From positions 100,048-164,047 of the forward strand of contig DKPB01000066.1 of the NCBI GenBank assembly GCA_002471015.1: a DNA stretch of 64,000 nucleotides, read 5' to 3'. Shown here in pieces: positions 1 through 9,299 of the stretch (position 1 is the stretch's first letter; each line of letters opens with the position of its first letter). The DNA comes from Stenotrophomonas sp. UBA7346 (GTDB lineage Bacteria; Pseudomonadota; Gammaproteobacteria; Xanthomonadales; Xanthomonadaceae). The notes below the pieces were generated by a model. It was given only the letters and a program-made list of their open reading frames with translations, did no database searches and was not told the DNA's origin. The position numbers and the translations under genes were made by a program.

Positions 1-1325
1 GTCAGATCGGCCGCTGCCTTGATCGGATTGGCAGCGGCAATGCGCGACGGATCGGTGACAGCCACGCCCAGGCCATTGATCGCCCCGGCGGTAGGTTGCA
101 GCAGGAAGCGATCATTGGCTGCGGCGCTGCCGCTGACCACGAACTGCACACCGTTGACCACGAACGGGTCGGCGGCGGTGCCGGAACCGGTCATCGCCAC
201 GCCCACGCCGGTATCGGCGCGGCTGGCTTCCCAGCTGCTGCCGTTGAACTTGATCAGCAGCGCCTGGCCGTCCAGGGCAGTGGTATCGCCGTAGCTGGCG
301 CTCAGTGCGGCGTTGCCGAGGTTGCCGGTATTGGCAGTGGTCTTGGGTGCGCCCAGGTTGAAGAAGTCGCCGCCCATGTCCCCGTACAGGTCCATGCCTT
401 CGGCGTGGGCCTGGTTGAACTGCAGGGCCATGCCCACGGCCAGCCGGCCCAGCTCGGCCTGGGCCGGCGTCAGTACGTCGTCGCGGAACTCCAGCAGGCC
501 GCCCATCTGCCCGCCGACGGACTTGTTGTCCACCGTGACGGTCACGCCCTGGGTCTTGATTGCCAGCTGCAGGCGCTCGGGCTGGAAGGGGTCCGGTGCG
601 GTGGTGATTTCCGAGGCGGTGGTGCCGACTACCAGCGCCTGTCCACCGGCGGTGTAGACGTTCATGATGCCGCCGTCCTGGATCACCGCGTTGCCACCGG
701 TGTATCCCACCAGCTGCGAGATCAGCTGGTCGCGGCGGTCCAGCAGATCGGGCGCGGCGGCATTGGCATTGTTGCCGATGGTGCCGTTGAGCTGGGCGAT
801 CTCCTTGGCCAGCCGGTTGACCTCGTTGGCGCCGGCGATCAGGCCGTTGTTGACCTCGGTGTTGAGCGCGTCAAGGTTGTTGTTGAGCTGTTTGTAGCGC
901 GCCACCAGCGTGTTGGCGTTGTCCAGTACATCACGGCGATCGGCGGTGCCGGCAGCGTTGGCCGCCAGGCCATTGATGGAATCGAAGAAGTTGGACCACA
1001 CGCCACTGACATTGGTGGCCGAGTCGGAGAACAAGGCATCCACGCGATCTGCCATCGAGGACAGCTGTTGCAGCCGGGACAGTTCGCCGCTACTGTCCAG
1101 CAGGCGGGATATCGCCAGCTGGTCGGCCACGCGACGGATGTCGGTGATCTTGGTGCCATTGCCGACATCGCCATACCCCAGGTCGGTGGGGTTGCGGGTG
1201 GCAAAGTCCACCCGCTGGCGGCTGTAGCCGTCGGTCTTGATGTTGGCCACGTTGTGGCTGACGGTCGACAGCGCCCGCTGGAAGGCGATCAGTGCGCTGG
1301 TACCGGTGGAAAGAACATTGGACAT
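1..1325 (-). CDS. flgK: Flagellar hook-filament junction protein FlgK (HAP1), partial
   Basis: FlgK forms the first junction zone between hook and filament outside the cell and is exported by the flagellar type III apparatus. Only the first 441 codons are visible; the gene runs off the left edge. The start (MSNVLSTGTSAL) is followed by the helix and SHNVANIKTDGYSRQ signature shared by hook-basal body axial proteins near residues 22-40. The remainder is Asn/Ala-rich, as usual for this family. It is the distal visible gene of the minus-strand flg operon and begins 11 bases after flgJ stops. No frame disruption is seen in the visible part. Confidence 0.95.
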   Translation of the reverse strand, partial: MSNVLSTGTSALIAFQRALSTVSHNVANIKTDGYSRQRVDFATRNPTDLGYGDVGNGTKITDIRRVADQLAISRLLDSSGELSRLQQLSSMADRVDALFSDSATNVSGVWSNFFDSINGLAANAAGTADRRDVLDNANTLVARYKQLNNNLDALNTEVNNGLIAGANEVNRLAKEIAQLNGTIGNNANAAAPDLLDRRDQLISQLVGYTGGNAVIQDGGIMNVYTAGGQALVVGTTASEITTAPDPFQPERLQLAIKTQGVTVTVDNKSVGGQMGGLLEFRDDVLTPAQAELGRLAVGMALQFNQAHAEGMDLYGDMGGDFFNLGAPKTTANTGNLGNAALSASYGDTTALDGQALLIKFNGSSWEASRADTGVGVAMTGSGTAADPFVVNGVQFVVSGSAAANDRFLLQPTAGAINGLGVAVTDPSRIAAANPIKAAADL

Positions 1326-1336
1326 GGACGACTATC

Positions 1337-2527
1337 TCAACGACGGGTAAGGCCGGTCATGCCGGCTGCACTTGCAAATGTCTGCCCCAGGCGCAGACCG
1401 GCGTCACCAATGGCGGCAACGGCGCGCTCGATGGTCGGGCCGGCAGCGATGGCGGCGATCTTGTTGGCATAGGCGGGGTCGGTGGCATAACCGGCCCGTT
1501 GCAAGCCCTGTGCAAAACCGCGCACGTCACCGCCGGCCTTGAGTGCGGACTGGTAGCGCGGGCTGTTTTTCAGCATGCGCACGTAATCGCTGAAGCTTTC
1601 GGCGACCGAGCCATAGGCGCGGAAGCTGGCAACTTCATTGCGGCGCTGGCCATTGACGTACTCATGGGTGCCGGTGGTGGCGCGCTCGCCACTCCAGCCC
1701 GCGGCCTTGATGCCGAACAGGTTGTGGCTGCTGCTGCCGTTGTCGCGCCTGATGTGGCGCTTGCCCCAACCGGTTTCCAGTGCGGCCTGCGCCACCAGGG
1801 CGCGCGGGTCCACGCCCAGCTCGCGGGCGGCGCGTTCGGCGTGTGGCCAGACGCTGGCCACAAAGCCTTCCGGTGTATGTGCCCCCAGCTGGGCGGTAGC
1901 GGCCTCGGCACTGCGGGTGTCCACGCTATCGCCGCGCTCAGCGGCCGAGACATTGCTCCAGCGGTCATTGCTCAGGGCTGCCCAATCCGCAGCTGCCAGC
2001 GGTGCGCTCTCCTGGTAGGGATTGCTGCCGCCGAGTGCTGCATGCAGGTTGCTGCTTTCGCGACCGGCGATCAGGTCCAGGGCCTGAGCCTGCGGTTCCA
2101 GCAATGCAGAGCGCCCTTCGTCGGGCAGGCCCTGCAGGGGATCAACCAGCGCCGGTTTGCTGTCGTGCAGGGGCAGCGCCGCGCCTTCGGGGCTGGCCAG
2201 GCGGTAGGCGCGGGCCGCAGCTTCGGGCTTGATTGCCGGATCCAGCGCCTGCGCCGTGGTGTCGCCACCGCCGAGCTGGCGGGCGATCATTGCAGACAAG
2301 CCCATGCCGCGCCCACGCGTCATCGCCTCGGCAATGCGCTGGTCGTACATTTCGCGGAACATCTGGTTCTCACCGGGGAACAGCGAGTCACCAAAGCTGG
2401 CCTCGCGCATGCTCTTTATCAGCATCTGCGCGAATTGGCCTTCCAGCTGGCGCGCGACCTTGTCGATCCGCGCCGGATCGTTGGCGGTGCTCTGGTTCAG
2501 TTCCAGCGGGGCGGCAGCAATGCGCAT
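1337..2527 (-). CDS. flgJ: Peptidoglycan hydrolase FlgJ (rod-binding domain plus glucosaminidase)
   Basis: FlgJ caps the growing flagellar rod and opens the peptidoglycan for it in the periplasm. The 396-residue product has the rod-binding region at about residues 20-75 (LEGQFAQMLIKSMREASFGD), a long variable linker, and a C-terminal glucosaminidase domain from about residue 225. That domain contains AQAALETGWGKRH, with the glutamate expected to be catalytic, and NLFGIKA. It is longer than the roughly 315-residue enteric protein because of the linker. It starts one base after flgI ends and precedes flgK, the usual order, so cotranscription is likely. Confidence 0.95.
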   Translation of the reverse strand: MRIAAAPLELNQSTANDPARIDKVARQLEGQFAQMLIKSMREASFGDSLFPGENQMFREMYDQRIAEAMTRGRGMGLSAMIARQLGGGDTTAQALDPAIKPEAAARAYRLASPEGAALPLHDSKPALVDPLQGLPDEGRSALLEPQAQALDLIAGRESSNLHAALGGSNPYQESAPLAAADWAALSNDRWSNVSAAERGDSVDTRSAEAATAQLGAHTPEGFVASVWPHAERAARELGVDPRALVAQAALETGWGKRHIRRDNGSSSHNLFGIKAAGWSGERATTGTHEYVNGQRRNEVASFRAYGSVAESFSDYVRMLKNSPRYQSALKAGGDVRGFAQGLQRAGYATDPAYANKIAAIAAGPTIERAVAAIGDAGLRLGQTFASAAGMTGLTRR

Positions 2528-2528
2528 G

Positions 2529-3647
2529 TCAGATGACCTCGAGATCGGCGGTCAACGCGCCGGCCTGCTTGAGTGCTTCCAAGATCGCGATCAGGTCGCC
2601 TGGTGCGGCACCAACCTCGTTGACCGCGCGTACGATCTCGTCCAGGGTCGCGCCGCCGTCAAAGCGGAACATGCGGCTGCCTTCGTTGCTGGCCGTGATG
2701 GTGGACTGCGGCGTGGCAACCGTCTGCCCACCTGCAAATGCGTTGGGCTGGCTGACCTGGGTCGATTCGCTGACGGTCACCGTCAAGGAACCGTGAGAGA
2801 TGGCTGCGGGGCTGACCCGTACCTGCGCGCCGATGACCACGGTGCCGGTACGCGAGTTGACCACGATGCGCGCGGGTGCGGTGCCGGGTGAGAGCTCCAC
2901 GTTCTCGATGCGTGCAAGCATGCCGATGCGTGCGCCCGGATCGGTCGGCGTCTGCACCGACACCGTGCCGCCGTCGACCGCCCGCGCCGCACCTTCGCCG
3001 AAGGTGGCGTTGAGCGCGCTGACCATCCGCGAGACGGTGGTGAAATCGTTCTGGTGCAGATTCAAGGTGATGTCGCCGCCACCGGCGAAGACGTCGGGCA
3101 GGGCACGCTCAACGGTGGCGCCATTGGGAATGCGACCGGCGCTGGGGATGTTCACGGACACGCGCGAGCCATCCTTGCCCTGCGCGCCAAAGCCGCCAAC
3201 GACCAGATTGCCCTGGGCAATGGCGTAGACCTGGCCGTCGGCGCCTTTCAACGGTGCCATCAGCAAGGAGCCGCCACGCAGCGATACCGCATTGCCGATC
3301 GAGGACACGGTGATGTCGATGGTCTGGCCGGGTTTGGCGAACGGTGGCAGCTCGGCATGGATGGCGACGGCGGCAACGTTCTTCAGCTGCGGATTGACGT
3401 TTGCCGGAACATTGACGCCCAGTTCGCCCAGCAGGTTTTTCAGGCTCTGCACGGTGAACGGGGCCTGGCTGGTGCGGTCGCCACTGCCATCCAGGCCAAC
3501 CACCAGGCCATAACCCACCAGGGCATTGCCGCGCACGCCGCCGACCTGGGCCAGGTCCTTGATGCGCTCGGCGTGGGCGGGCAGGACGACGCTGATGGCA
3601 AATGCCACCAGCGCGCAACGGAGCAGGGTAGGGATACGCATGGTCAT
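2529..3647 (-). CDS. flgI: Flagellar P-ring protein FlgI
   Basis: FlgI is the periplasmic P-ring subunit that acts as a bushing for the flagellar rod in the peptidoglycan layer. The 372-residue product begins with a cleavable signal peptide (residues 1 to about 26, ending in PAHA) followed by the family start ERIKDLAQVGGVRGN and GYGLVVGLDGSGD. The C-terminus has the conserved DEIVRAVNEVGAAPGDLIAILEALK type of sequence at about residues 335-360. Its start lies two bases downstream of the flgH stop, so it is translated within the flgG-H-I-J-K operon. Confidence 0.96.
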   Translation of the reverse strand: MTMRIPTLLRCALVAFAISVVLPAHAERIKDLAQVGGVRGNALVGYGLVVGLDGSGDRTSQAPFTVQSLKNLLGELGVNVPANVNPQLKNVAAVAIHAELPPFAKPGQTIDITVSSIGNAVSLRGGSLLMAPLKGADGQVYAIAQGNLVVGGFGAQGKDGSRVSVNIPSAGRIPNGATVERALPDVFAGGGDITLNLHQNDFTTVSRMVSALNATFGEGAARAVDGGTVSVQTPTDPGARIGMLARIENVELSPGTAPARIVVNSRTGTVVIGAQVRVSPAAISHGSLTVTVSESTQVSQPNAFAGGQTVATPQSTITASNEGSRMFRFDGGATLDEIVRAVNEVGAAPGDLIAILEALKQAGALTADLEVI

Positions 3648-3649
3648 GC

Positions 3650-4339
3650 TCAGAACAGCGCGAACGCCGAGTTGAAGAAGCGCCCCAGCCAGCCCATCGC
3701 ATTGGACTGGGCAACCGCGCCGCGGCCGCCGTAGGCGATGCGGGCGTCGGCCACCTTGCTGGAGGGAATGGTGTTGTCCGCGCCGATGTCGGCGGAACGG
3801 ACGATGCCCTGGATCTGCACCAGCTCATCGCCCTGGTTCAGGCGCAGGTTCTTCTGGCCTTGCACCACCAGGTTGCCATTGGGCAGGCGCTGGATGACGG
3901 TCACGGTCAGGCTGCCCTGCAGGCGGTTGCTCTGCGCGCTGTTGCCCTTGCCACTGAAGTCACGGTCCGATGCCGCCGAAGCGCCCAGGATGTCCTTGCC
4001 ACCCAGCGTCACCGGCGCCCCGAACAACGTGGGCGTGCCCATCTCGATATCGGATTTCTTGCTGATGGCGGTGCTGGCGGTGGTGGTTGCCGTCGTGTTT
4101 TCGATCAGGGTGATGGTGAGCAGGTCGCCCACGTCACGCGCGCGCCGGTCGCCATACAGGTTCAGGCCTGGGCCAGCGGCATAGATCGCGCCAGCACTGG
4201 GGGCGGCAGCAGGCACGACCAGCGGCTGGATCGGCGCCATCGGCTGGTACGGGCGGACGTCGCCGGCCAGCGTGCAGCCGCCGGCGAGGGCCAGGCCGAG
4301 CACAGCGCAGAGCAAAGACAGGGAGCGTGTGGGGTGCAT
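3650..4339 (-). CDS. flgH: Flagellar L-ring lipoprotein FlgH
   Basis: FlgH builds the L-ring of the flagellar basal body in the outer membrane. The 229-residue product has a lipoprotein signal peptide with Cys22 in an ALAGGC lipobox. It then carries the family signatures YGDRRARDVGDLLTITLIE, SLTVTVIQRLPNGNLVVQGQK and the C-terminal GWLGRFFNSAF. It lies between flgG and flgI in the standard order; the flgG stop is 23 bases upstream of its start. Confidence 0.96.
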   Translation of the reverse strand: MHPTRSLSLLCAVLGLALAGGCTLAGDVRPYQPMAPIQPLVVPAAAPSAGAIYAAGPGLNLYGDRRARDVGDLLTITLIENTTATTTASTAISKKSDIEMGTPTLFGAPVTLGGKDILGASAASDRDFSGKGNSAQSNRLQGSLTVTVIQRLPNGNLVVQGQKNLRLNQGDELVQIQGIVRSADIGADNTIPSSKVADARIAYGGRGAVAQSNAMGWLGRFFNSAFALF

Positions 4340-4362
4340 GACGTTGATCCTCTGATGCCCGG

Positions 4363-5148
4363 TCAGACGTTGTTGTTGAGGTAGCCGAGCATCGAATCGG
4401 TGGTGGAGATCGCCTTGGCGTTCATCTCGTAGGCGCGCTGGGTTTCGATCATCGACACCAGCTCTTCGACCACGTTGACGTTGCTGCCTTCCAGTGCGCC
4501 CTGCACCACGTTGCCCAGGCCATTGAGGCCGGGCGTACCGTTCTGTGCCGGACCGGAGGCAGTGGTTTCCAGGTACAGGTTCTCGCCCTTGGACTGCAGG
4601 CCGGCGGGATTGATGAAGTCGGTGAGAGTCAGCGAGCCGATCTCGACCGATGCGGCTTCACCGGCCATCTGCACGCTGATGGTGCCGTCGCTGCCGATGG
4701 TCATCGACTGTGCGCCTTCGGGCACCTGGATGCCCGGTTGTACCGGGTAACCACTGTTGGTCACCAGCTCGCCCTGCGCATTGATCTGGAAGCTGCCGTC
4801 GCGCGTATAGGCGGAACTGCCGTCGGGCATCATCACCTCGAAGAAGCCGCGACCGTTGACCATTACGTCCAGCGCACGGCCGGTCTGCTGTTGGCTGCCC
4901 TGCTCGAAATGCTTGGACGTGGCGACCACACGCACGCCGGTGCCCAGCTGCAGGCCGGTCGGCAATTGGGTCTGTGCGGAGGAGGAACCACCTGGCTGGC
5001 GCACCTGCTGGTACAACAGGTCTTCAAAACTGGCGCGGTCGCGCTTGAAGCCTGTGGTATTGGTGTTGGCGAGGTTGTTGGACACAACCGACATGCGCGT
5101 CTGCTGTGCATCCAGGCCGGTCTTGGCGACCCACAGTGCCTGATTCAT
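4363..5148 (-). CDS. flgG: Flagellar distal rod protein FlgG
   Basis: FlgG makes the distal rod that crosses the periplasm. The 261-residue product has the axial-protein N-terminal motif SNNLANTNTTGFKRDRAS (about residues 23-40), the FEDLLYQQVRQPG segment typical of FlgG, the central GRGFFEV and ELVTNSGYPVQPG motifs, and the C-terminal VEELVSMIETQRAYEMNAKA block. The gene is preceded by a 414-base gap carrying a sigma-54 type promoter, so flgG may open a second transcription unit (flgG-H-I-J-K) in addition to read-through from flgB. Confidence 0.96.
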   Translation of the reverse strand: MNQALWVAKTGLDAQQTRMSVVSNNLANTNTTGFKRDRASFEDLLYQQVRQPGGSSSAQTQLPTGLQLGTGVRVVATSKHFEQGSQQQTGRALDVMVNGRGFFEVMMPDGSSAYTRDGSFQINAQGELVTNSGYPVQPGIQVPEGAQSMTIGSDGTISVQMAGEAASVEIGSLTLTDFINPAGLQSKGENLYLETTASGPAQNGTPGLNGLGNVVQGALEGSNVNVVEELVSMIETQRAYEMNAKAISTTDSMLGYLNNNV

Positions 5149-5200
5149 GGTGTGCTTCCTCTGCTGCTGGTGCCGGCCATCTGGCCCTTGCCTGGATCAA

Positions 5201-5216
5201 TGCATGCGCCGTGCCA
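5201..5216 (-). promoter_or_regulatory. Predicted sigma-54 promoter upstream of flgG
   Basis: On the minus strand the sequence is TGGCACG-N4-ATGCA, a match at every position of the TGGCACG half and four of five in the TTGCA half, with correct -24/-12 spacing. It lies 53 bases upstream of the flgG start, oriented toward it. RpoN-dependent control of hook-basal body operons is known in Xanthomonads and Pseudomonads. Confidence 0.7.
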
Positions 5217-5458
5217 GAAACGGGCGACGGGATGCTGACGGCATCGGAGGGGCAGTTGGTGGGCTGCGGCCCGGCTTCCAGCAGTACTGTGGAAACGAGG
5301 GGGTTGGTTGCTGCACTGACGTGCGCAGGCTTCGTGCTTTTCGCGCAGGCGAAGCCAGGCTGCCAAGCAAGTGGCGGCCAGACGTGCGGGTTGCTGGACC
5401 TGTATGCGGGGCTACGCTGGCAGGCGCAAGGCCAACGGAGCCTTGAAGCTGGGAGGTC

Positions 5459-5498
5459 CCCCCCTCTCCCCAACTCCTCTCCCGCAAGGGGAGAGGGG
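5459..5498. repeat. C-rich/G-rich hairpin in the flgF-flgG gap
   Basis: Within the 414-base non-coding stretch between flgF and flgG, CCCCTCTCCCC at 5461-5471 can pair with GGGGAGAGGGG at 5488-5498 (11 base pairs). A tighter alternative pairs 5476-5483 with 5489-5496 around GCAAG. It has no clear T-tract. It resembles the CTCCCC...GGGGAG intergenic palindromes found in many copies in Xanthomonad genomes and may be a mobile palindrome or an attenuating structure. I see no gene in the rest of the gap apart from the promoter near flgG. Confidence 0.55.
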
Positions 5499-5562
5499 CT
5501 TTGAGCGCTGCGTTGATCAGTGTTTGATGATCTGGAACTGGCGGCTTCGGACGCTGAACTGC

Positions 5563-6312
5563 TTAACCATTCAGTCGCAACAGGCTGTTGGCACTGCGCG
5601 CATTTTCGTCGCCGTGCTTGATTACTTTGACCTGCATTTCAAACTGACGCTGCAGCTGGATCATCTGCACCAATGCACCGGCGGCATCAACGTTGCTGGA
5701 TTCCAGCATGCCGCTGTCCAAGGCTTTTCCCTGTGTCTGGGCGAACGCCTGCTGCGGGTCGGTGTTGCGCATCAAGCCATCCAGGCCGCGCTGCAGCCGA
5801 TCATCCGGTGCATCGACCACACGCAGGCGGCCGATCATGGCCATGGTTTGCGGGCCTTCGCCCAAGGGGATGATCGACAGCGTCCCGTCATGGCCGATTT
5901 CGATGGCCTGGTGCGGCGGCACCGCGACCGGGTTGCCATTGTCGTCCAGCACGGCGTTGCCTTCGGCAGTGACCAGTTGGCCGTTGGGGGTGAGCGACAG
6001 CGCGCCGCCACGCGTGTAGGCCTCACTGCCATCAGGCGATTGCACCGCCAACCAACTGCCCGGCTGCAGGGACAGGTCCAGCGCATTGCCGGTGATCTGC
6101 TGTGCACCCACGCGGCGGTTGAAGCCGGCATCCACGTGCAGGGCATCCACCCGCGACGGATAGCCCTGGCCCTGGATGCGGAACGCCTCGGTATTGGCCA
6201 GCGCTTCCTTGAACCCGGGGGTGTCCGAATTGGCAAGGTTGTGCGAGACGGTGGCCTGCGCCTGCAGCGAGGCGCGGGCGCCGGTCATGGCGACGTAGAG
6301 GGCTTTGTCCAT
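5563..6312 (-). CDS. flgF: Flagellar proximal rod protein FlgF
   Basis: FlgF is a rod protein of the flagellar basal body. The 249-residue product starts MDKALYVAMTGAR, has the axial motif SHNLANSDTPGFKEALANTE at about residues 24-43, the central GSWLAVQSPDGSEAYTRGG and LVTAEGNAVLDDNG motifs typical of FlgF, and the C-terminal AGALVQMIQLQRQFEMQVK helix. A 187-base spacer separates it from flgE upstream; I saw no sigma-54 or sigma-28 match there, so it is probably transcribed from the flgB promoter. Confidence 0.95.
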   Translation of the reverse strand: MDKALYVAMTGARASLQAQATVSHNLANSDTPGFKEALANTEAFRIQGQGYPSRVDALHVDAGFNRRVGAQQITGNALDLSLQPGSWLAVQSPDGSEAYTRGGALSLTPNGQLVTAEGNAVLDDNGNPVAVPPHQAIEIGHDGTLSIIPLGEGPQTMAMIGRLRVVDAPDDRLQRGLDGLMRNTDPQQAFAQTQGKALDSGMLESSNVDAAGALVQMIQLQRQFEMQVKVIKHGDENARSANSLLRLNG

Positions 6313-6499
6313 GGGGCGGGGTTCGCAGGTTGGGATTCGGGTCTGGAAAGCGGAGGCAGGCCGGGCCGTTGTACTCGGTGCAGCACGCCCACCAGGGTGT
6401 TACGTCCATCAGCAGAGCCGCGGAAAGGCTGCAGTGGAACCGGGCCGGGAATCGACCAGAGGCAGGTCCATCCCCGGTCCAGACGCCACAAGGTCTCCC

Positions 6500-7720
6500 T
6501 TAGCGGATGTTGATGATGGTCTGGGTGATCTGGTCCTGCGTGGAGACCATCTGCGCATTGGCCTGGAAGTTGCGCTGGGCAACGATCATGTTCACCAACT
6601 GCTCGGTCAGATCGACGGTGGACGCTTCCAGCGAACCGGACTGGATCTGACCAAGGTCGGAGCTGTCCGGCGCACCGGTGCGCGGGCTACCGGAGGCATT
6701 GGTTTCGGACCACACGTTGTTGCCCAGGTTCTGCAGGCCCTGCGGGTTGTTGAAGTTGGTCAGCGCCACCTGTCCCAGGGCCTGGTCGTCGCCATTGGAG
6801 TAGCGTGCGTACACCACGCCGTCGTCGGCAATGCTGATCTCGGTGAGCTTGCCGGAGGCATAGCCGTCCTGGCGGGTGTCACGCAGGGCGAATTTCTCGC
6901 CGTACTGGGTGGAGCCGGTCACGTCCAGGGTCATGTTGAGTACGCCGGCACCGGTGCTGGGCGTGAACGGATCCAGTGCGATGGTGCCGTTGGCCGGGCT
7001 GAGCAAGGCGCCGCTGTTGGAGAACTGCAGCAGGGTGGGGGCGCCAGCCGCCTGGCCATCGACGTAGTTGTGGACTTCCCATTCGTTGGCATTGGCGGTC
7101 TTTACGAAGTACGAGGTCTGGGTGTGGCTGACACCCAGCGAGTCGTACACGGTGACGCCGCCGGTGGAGTGGTTGTAGCTGTTGGCATTGGCCGGGTCCA
7201 ACGGCGTGACCGTTGGCGCGGCAGCATTGGCCGGCAGGGTGAAGGTGCTGTTGACCCGGCTGGTCTGCTGCGGCGGGCTGTCGGTGGTGAGCAGTTGCAG
7301 GTCGGTCAGTGCGCCATCGAAGCGGGTGCCATCTGCGTTGGGGGCAAACACCTGCAGGCGGGCGCCCTGCGGGTTGACCACATAGCCATTGTTGTCGGTC
7401 TGGAAGTTGCCGGCGCGCGAATAGACGCGGCTGCCGTTCATGCTCAGGGTGAAGAAGCCTTCGCCTTCCACGGCCAGGTCCAGGCTGCGTCCGGTCTGGT
7501 CGATGTTGCCCTGCGCGAACTGCTGGGCCACGTTGCTCTGGCGCACGCCTGCGCCGACCGCGTTACGGGCCAGGCCGTAGCTGGTGGAGTTGAACATGTC
7601 CGCGAACTCGGCACGCGACTCCTTGAAGCCGGTGGTGTTGACGTTGGCGATGTTGTTGGCGGTGACATTCAGATCGGCGTTGGCGGCGTTGATGCCGGAC
7701 AGCGAGACATTGAAGCCCAT
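6500..7720 (-). CDS. flgE: Flagellar hook protein FlgE
   Basis: FlgE polymerises into the flagellar hook. The 406-residue product shows the N-terminal SGINAANADLNVTANNIANV and NTTGFKESRAEFADMFN signatures, the GEGFFTLSMNGSRVYSRAG block, the DGYASGKLTEISIADDGVV region and the C-terminal VDLTEQLVNMIVAQRNFQAN helix. Its length is normal for the family. It follows flgD by 32 bases. Confidence 0.97.
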   Translation of the reverse strand: MGFNVSLSGINAANADLNVTANNIANVNTTGFKESRAEFADMFNSTSYGLARNAVGAGVRQSNVAQQFAQGNIDQTGRSLDLAVEGEGFFTLSMNGSRVYSRAGNFQTDNNGYVVNPQGARLQVFAPNADGTRFDGALTDLQLLTTDSPPQQTSRVNSTFTLPANAAAPTVTPLDPANANSYNHSTGGVTVYDSLGVSHTQTSYFVKTANANEWEVHNYVDGQAAGAPTLLQFSNSGALLSPANGTIALDPFTPSTGAGVLNMTLDVTGSTQYGEKFALRDTRQDGYASGKLTEISIADDGVVYARYSNGDDQALGQVALTNFNNPQGLQNLGNNVWSETNASGSPRTGAPDSSDLGQIQSGSLEASTVDLTEQLVNMIVAQRNFQANAQMVSTQDQITQTIINIR

Positions 7721-7752
7721 GGCGATACTCCTGGAAGATGGTTCGGGGCGGC

Positions 7753-8424
7753 TCAGCTGACGCGGAGCACGTAGGCGAGCGGGGCAGAGCCCAGGCCCTT
7801 GAGGTTGAGGTAGAGGCCGTCGGTGCCGACCGTCACGCTTTCCACTTCAGCCTGCACATAGGTGCTGAGCTTGGTGTTGGTGCCGCTGCTGTCGGTGTGC
7901 GAGGCGGTGATGCTGTAGCTGCCGGCTGGCATGCGCTTGCCATCGGCGTCGGTGCCATCCCATTCAAAAGAGACCTCACCTGCAGCGTCGGCGTTCACGG
8001 TCACACTCTTCACCTTGGCACCGTTGGCATCGGTGATGTCCACGGTGACCGTGCCGGCGGCAGGTGCGGCCACCGTGCCGCGGGTGCCGCCTTCGGCTTC
8101 CAGCGCGAGCTTGGCCGAAGGCACCAGCACGTCGTGGCCGACCAGACCGGCCCCCTTGAGGATCTGGTCGTTGGACATCGCCGTCTGGAAACTCTCGACC
8201 GTGCTGTTGAGGTCGCTGATGCCCTGCACGGTGGACAGCTGCGCCATCTGCGCGACCATCTGGCTGTTGTCCATCGGCTTGAGCGGGTCCTGGTGCTGCA
8301 ACTGGGTGGTCATCAGCTTCAGGAAGTCCGCCTGGTCCAGGCTGTCTTTCTTCTTGGTGGAGGTACTGGTCTGGCCGGTAAGGCCAAGCGAGCTGTAGAG
8401 ATCGTTGGAGACGCTGGTGGTCAT
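7753..8424 (-). CDS. flgD: Hook assembly scaffold protein FlgD
   Basis: FlgD caps the growing hook and is needed for FlgE polymerisation. The 223-residue product has the N-terminal LDQADFLKLMTTQLQHQDPL signature followed by PMDNSQMVAQMAQLSTVQG. A FlgD Ig-like domain follows, with FEWDGTDADGKRMPAGSYS near residues 150-170. It lies between flgC and flgE in the canonical order with a short spacer on each side. Confidence 0.96.
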   Translation of the reverse strand: MTTSVSNDLYSSLGLTGQTSTSTKKKDSLDQADFLKLMTTQLQHQDPLKPMDNSQMVAQMAQLSTVQGISDLNSTVESFQTAMSNDQILKGAGLVGHDVLVPSAKLALEAEGGTRGTVAAPAAGTVTVDITDANGAKVKSVTVNADAAGEVSFEWDGTDADGKRMPAGSYSITASHTDSSGTNTKLSTYVQAEVESVTVGTDGLYLNLKGLGSAPLAYVLRVS

Positions 8425-8446
8425 GGGGGTATCCGGGTTGCGGGCC

Positions 8447-8854
8447 TCAGCGGCCCATCGTCAAGGTGGCCAGGGCCAGTTCCTTGGCGGTGCTGAGCAT
8501 CTCCACGCCAGCCTGGTAGTTACGCGAGGTGGAAATCAGGTTGACCATCTGTGCCACCGGGTCCACGTCGGGCGAGTACACGTAGCCATCGCCATCGGCC
8601 AGCGGATGATTGGGCTCGTAGCGTTTGATCGGCGGGGCATCGCTCTGCGCGATTTCCTTGACCTGCACGCCGGTCAGGTTGGGGTCGTTGCGGCTGGTGA
8701 CGGCCTGGAAGATCGGCTCCAGCGGCTTGTAGACCGCCTCGGGTGAGCCGGCGATGGAATCGGCATTGGACAGGTTGGAGGCAATGGTGCTCATGCGCAC
8801 CGACTGCGCCTGCAGCGCCGAGCCGGCGATATCGAAGATGGGCAGGTTGCTCAT
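8447..8854 (-). CDS. flgC: Flagellar proximal rod protein FlgC
   Basis: FlgC is a proximal rod subunit. The 135-residue product starts MSNLPIFDIAGSALQAQS, has TIASNLSNADS in the N-terminal axial motif, EPIFQAVTSRND, the YVYSPDVDPVAQMVNLISTS segment characteristic of FlgC, and a C-terminal helix ending in ELALATLTMGR. Length and order (flgB-flgC-flgD) are normal. Confidence 0.96.
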   Translation of the reverse strand: MSNLPIFDIAGSALQAQSVRMSTIASNLSNADSIAGSPEAVYKPLEPIFQAVTSRNDPNLTGVQVKEIAQSDAPPIKRYEPNHPLADGDGYVYSPDVDPVAQMVNLISTSRNYQAGVEMLSTAKELALATLTMGR

Positions 8855-8864
8855 GGGCGTTCCC

Positions 8865-9266
8865 TTACTGGCCGGTGATGGCGGTCAACATGGTCTTGAC
8901 CTTGGATTCGACGAAGCTCAGCGAGGCGCGGTACTCCAGCGCGGCGCGGCCGTAGGCGGCGCGTTCGGTATCCGGGTCGACGGTGTTGCCGTCCAGGCTG
9001 GGCTGAACCCCGGCCCGCAATATCTGGAACGGGTTGAGGCCGTCAGGGCTGGCGATGGCGTAGTGCTGCTCGGCGGTGGCGGTCAGGGCGCCGCTGCCAG
9101 CCACGCCCTGGGCCTGGCGCAGGGCGGCGTCAAAGTCCAAGTCGCGGGCCTTGTAGCCGGGGGTGTCGGCATTGCTCAGGTTGCTGGCAATCAGCTTCAT
9201 GCGCTGCTCGCGCAGCGGCATTGCCTGGGCGTGGACGCCCAGATAGTCGGAAATCAGGTTGGCCAT
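8865..9266 (-). CDS. flgB: Flagellar proximal rod protein FlgB
   Basis: FlgB is the first rod subunit and the first gene of the minus-strand flg operon. The open frame extends to 9365, but the start at 9266 (MANLISDYLGVHAQAM) is preferred. It has a good ribosome binding site (GGGAGG), gives the usual 133-residue length, and lies just downstream of a sigma-54 promoter; the upstream extension is non-conserved. IASNLSNADTPGYKARDLDF is the family signature. The C-terminus (LSFVESKVKTMLTAI) is the expected helix. Confidence 0.95.
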   Translation of the reverse strand: MANLISDYLGVHAQAMPLREQRMKLIASNLSNADTPGYKARDLDFDAALRQAQGVAGSGALTATAEQHYAIASPDGLNPFQILRAGVQPSLDGNTVDPDTERAAYGRAALEYRASLSFVESKVKTMLTAITGQ

Positions 9267-9299
9267 GCGCCACCTCCCACGGATCGTTGCCGTGAGCGG

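Noticed and set aside
96..1472. 458-codon plus-strand frame at the left edge
   Set aside because: Antisense shadow of flgK, which continues beyond the window and has clear FlgK sequence.
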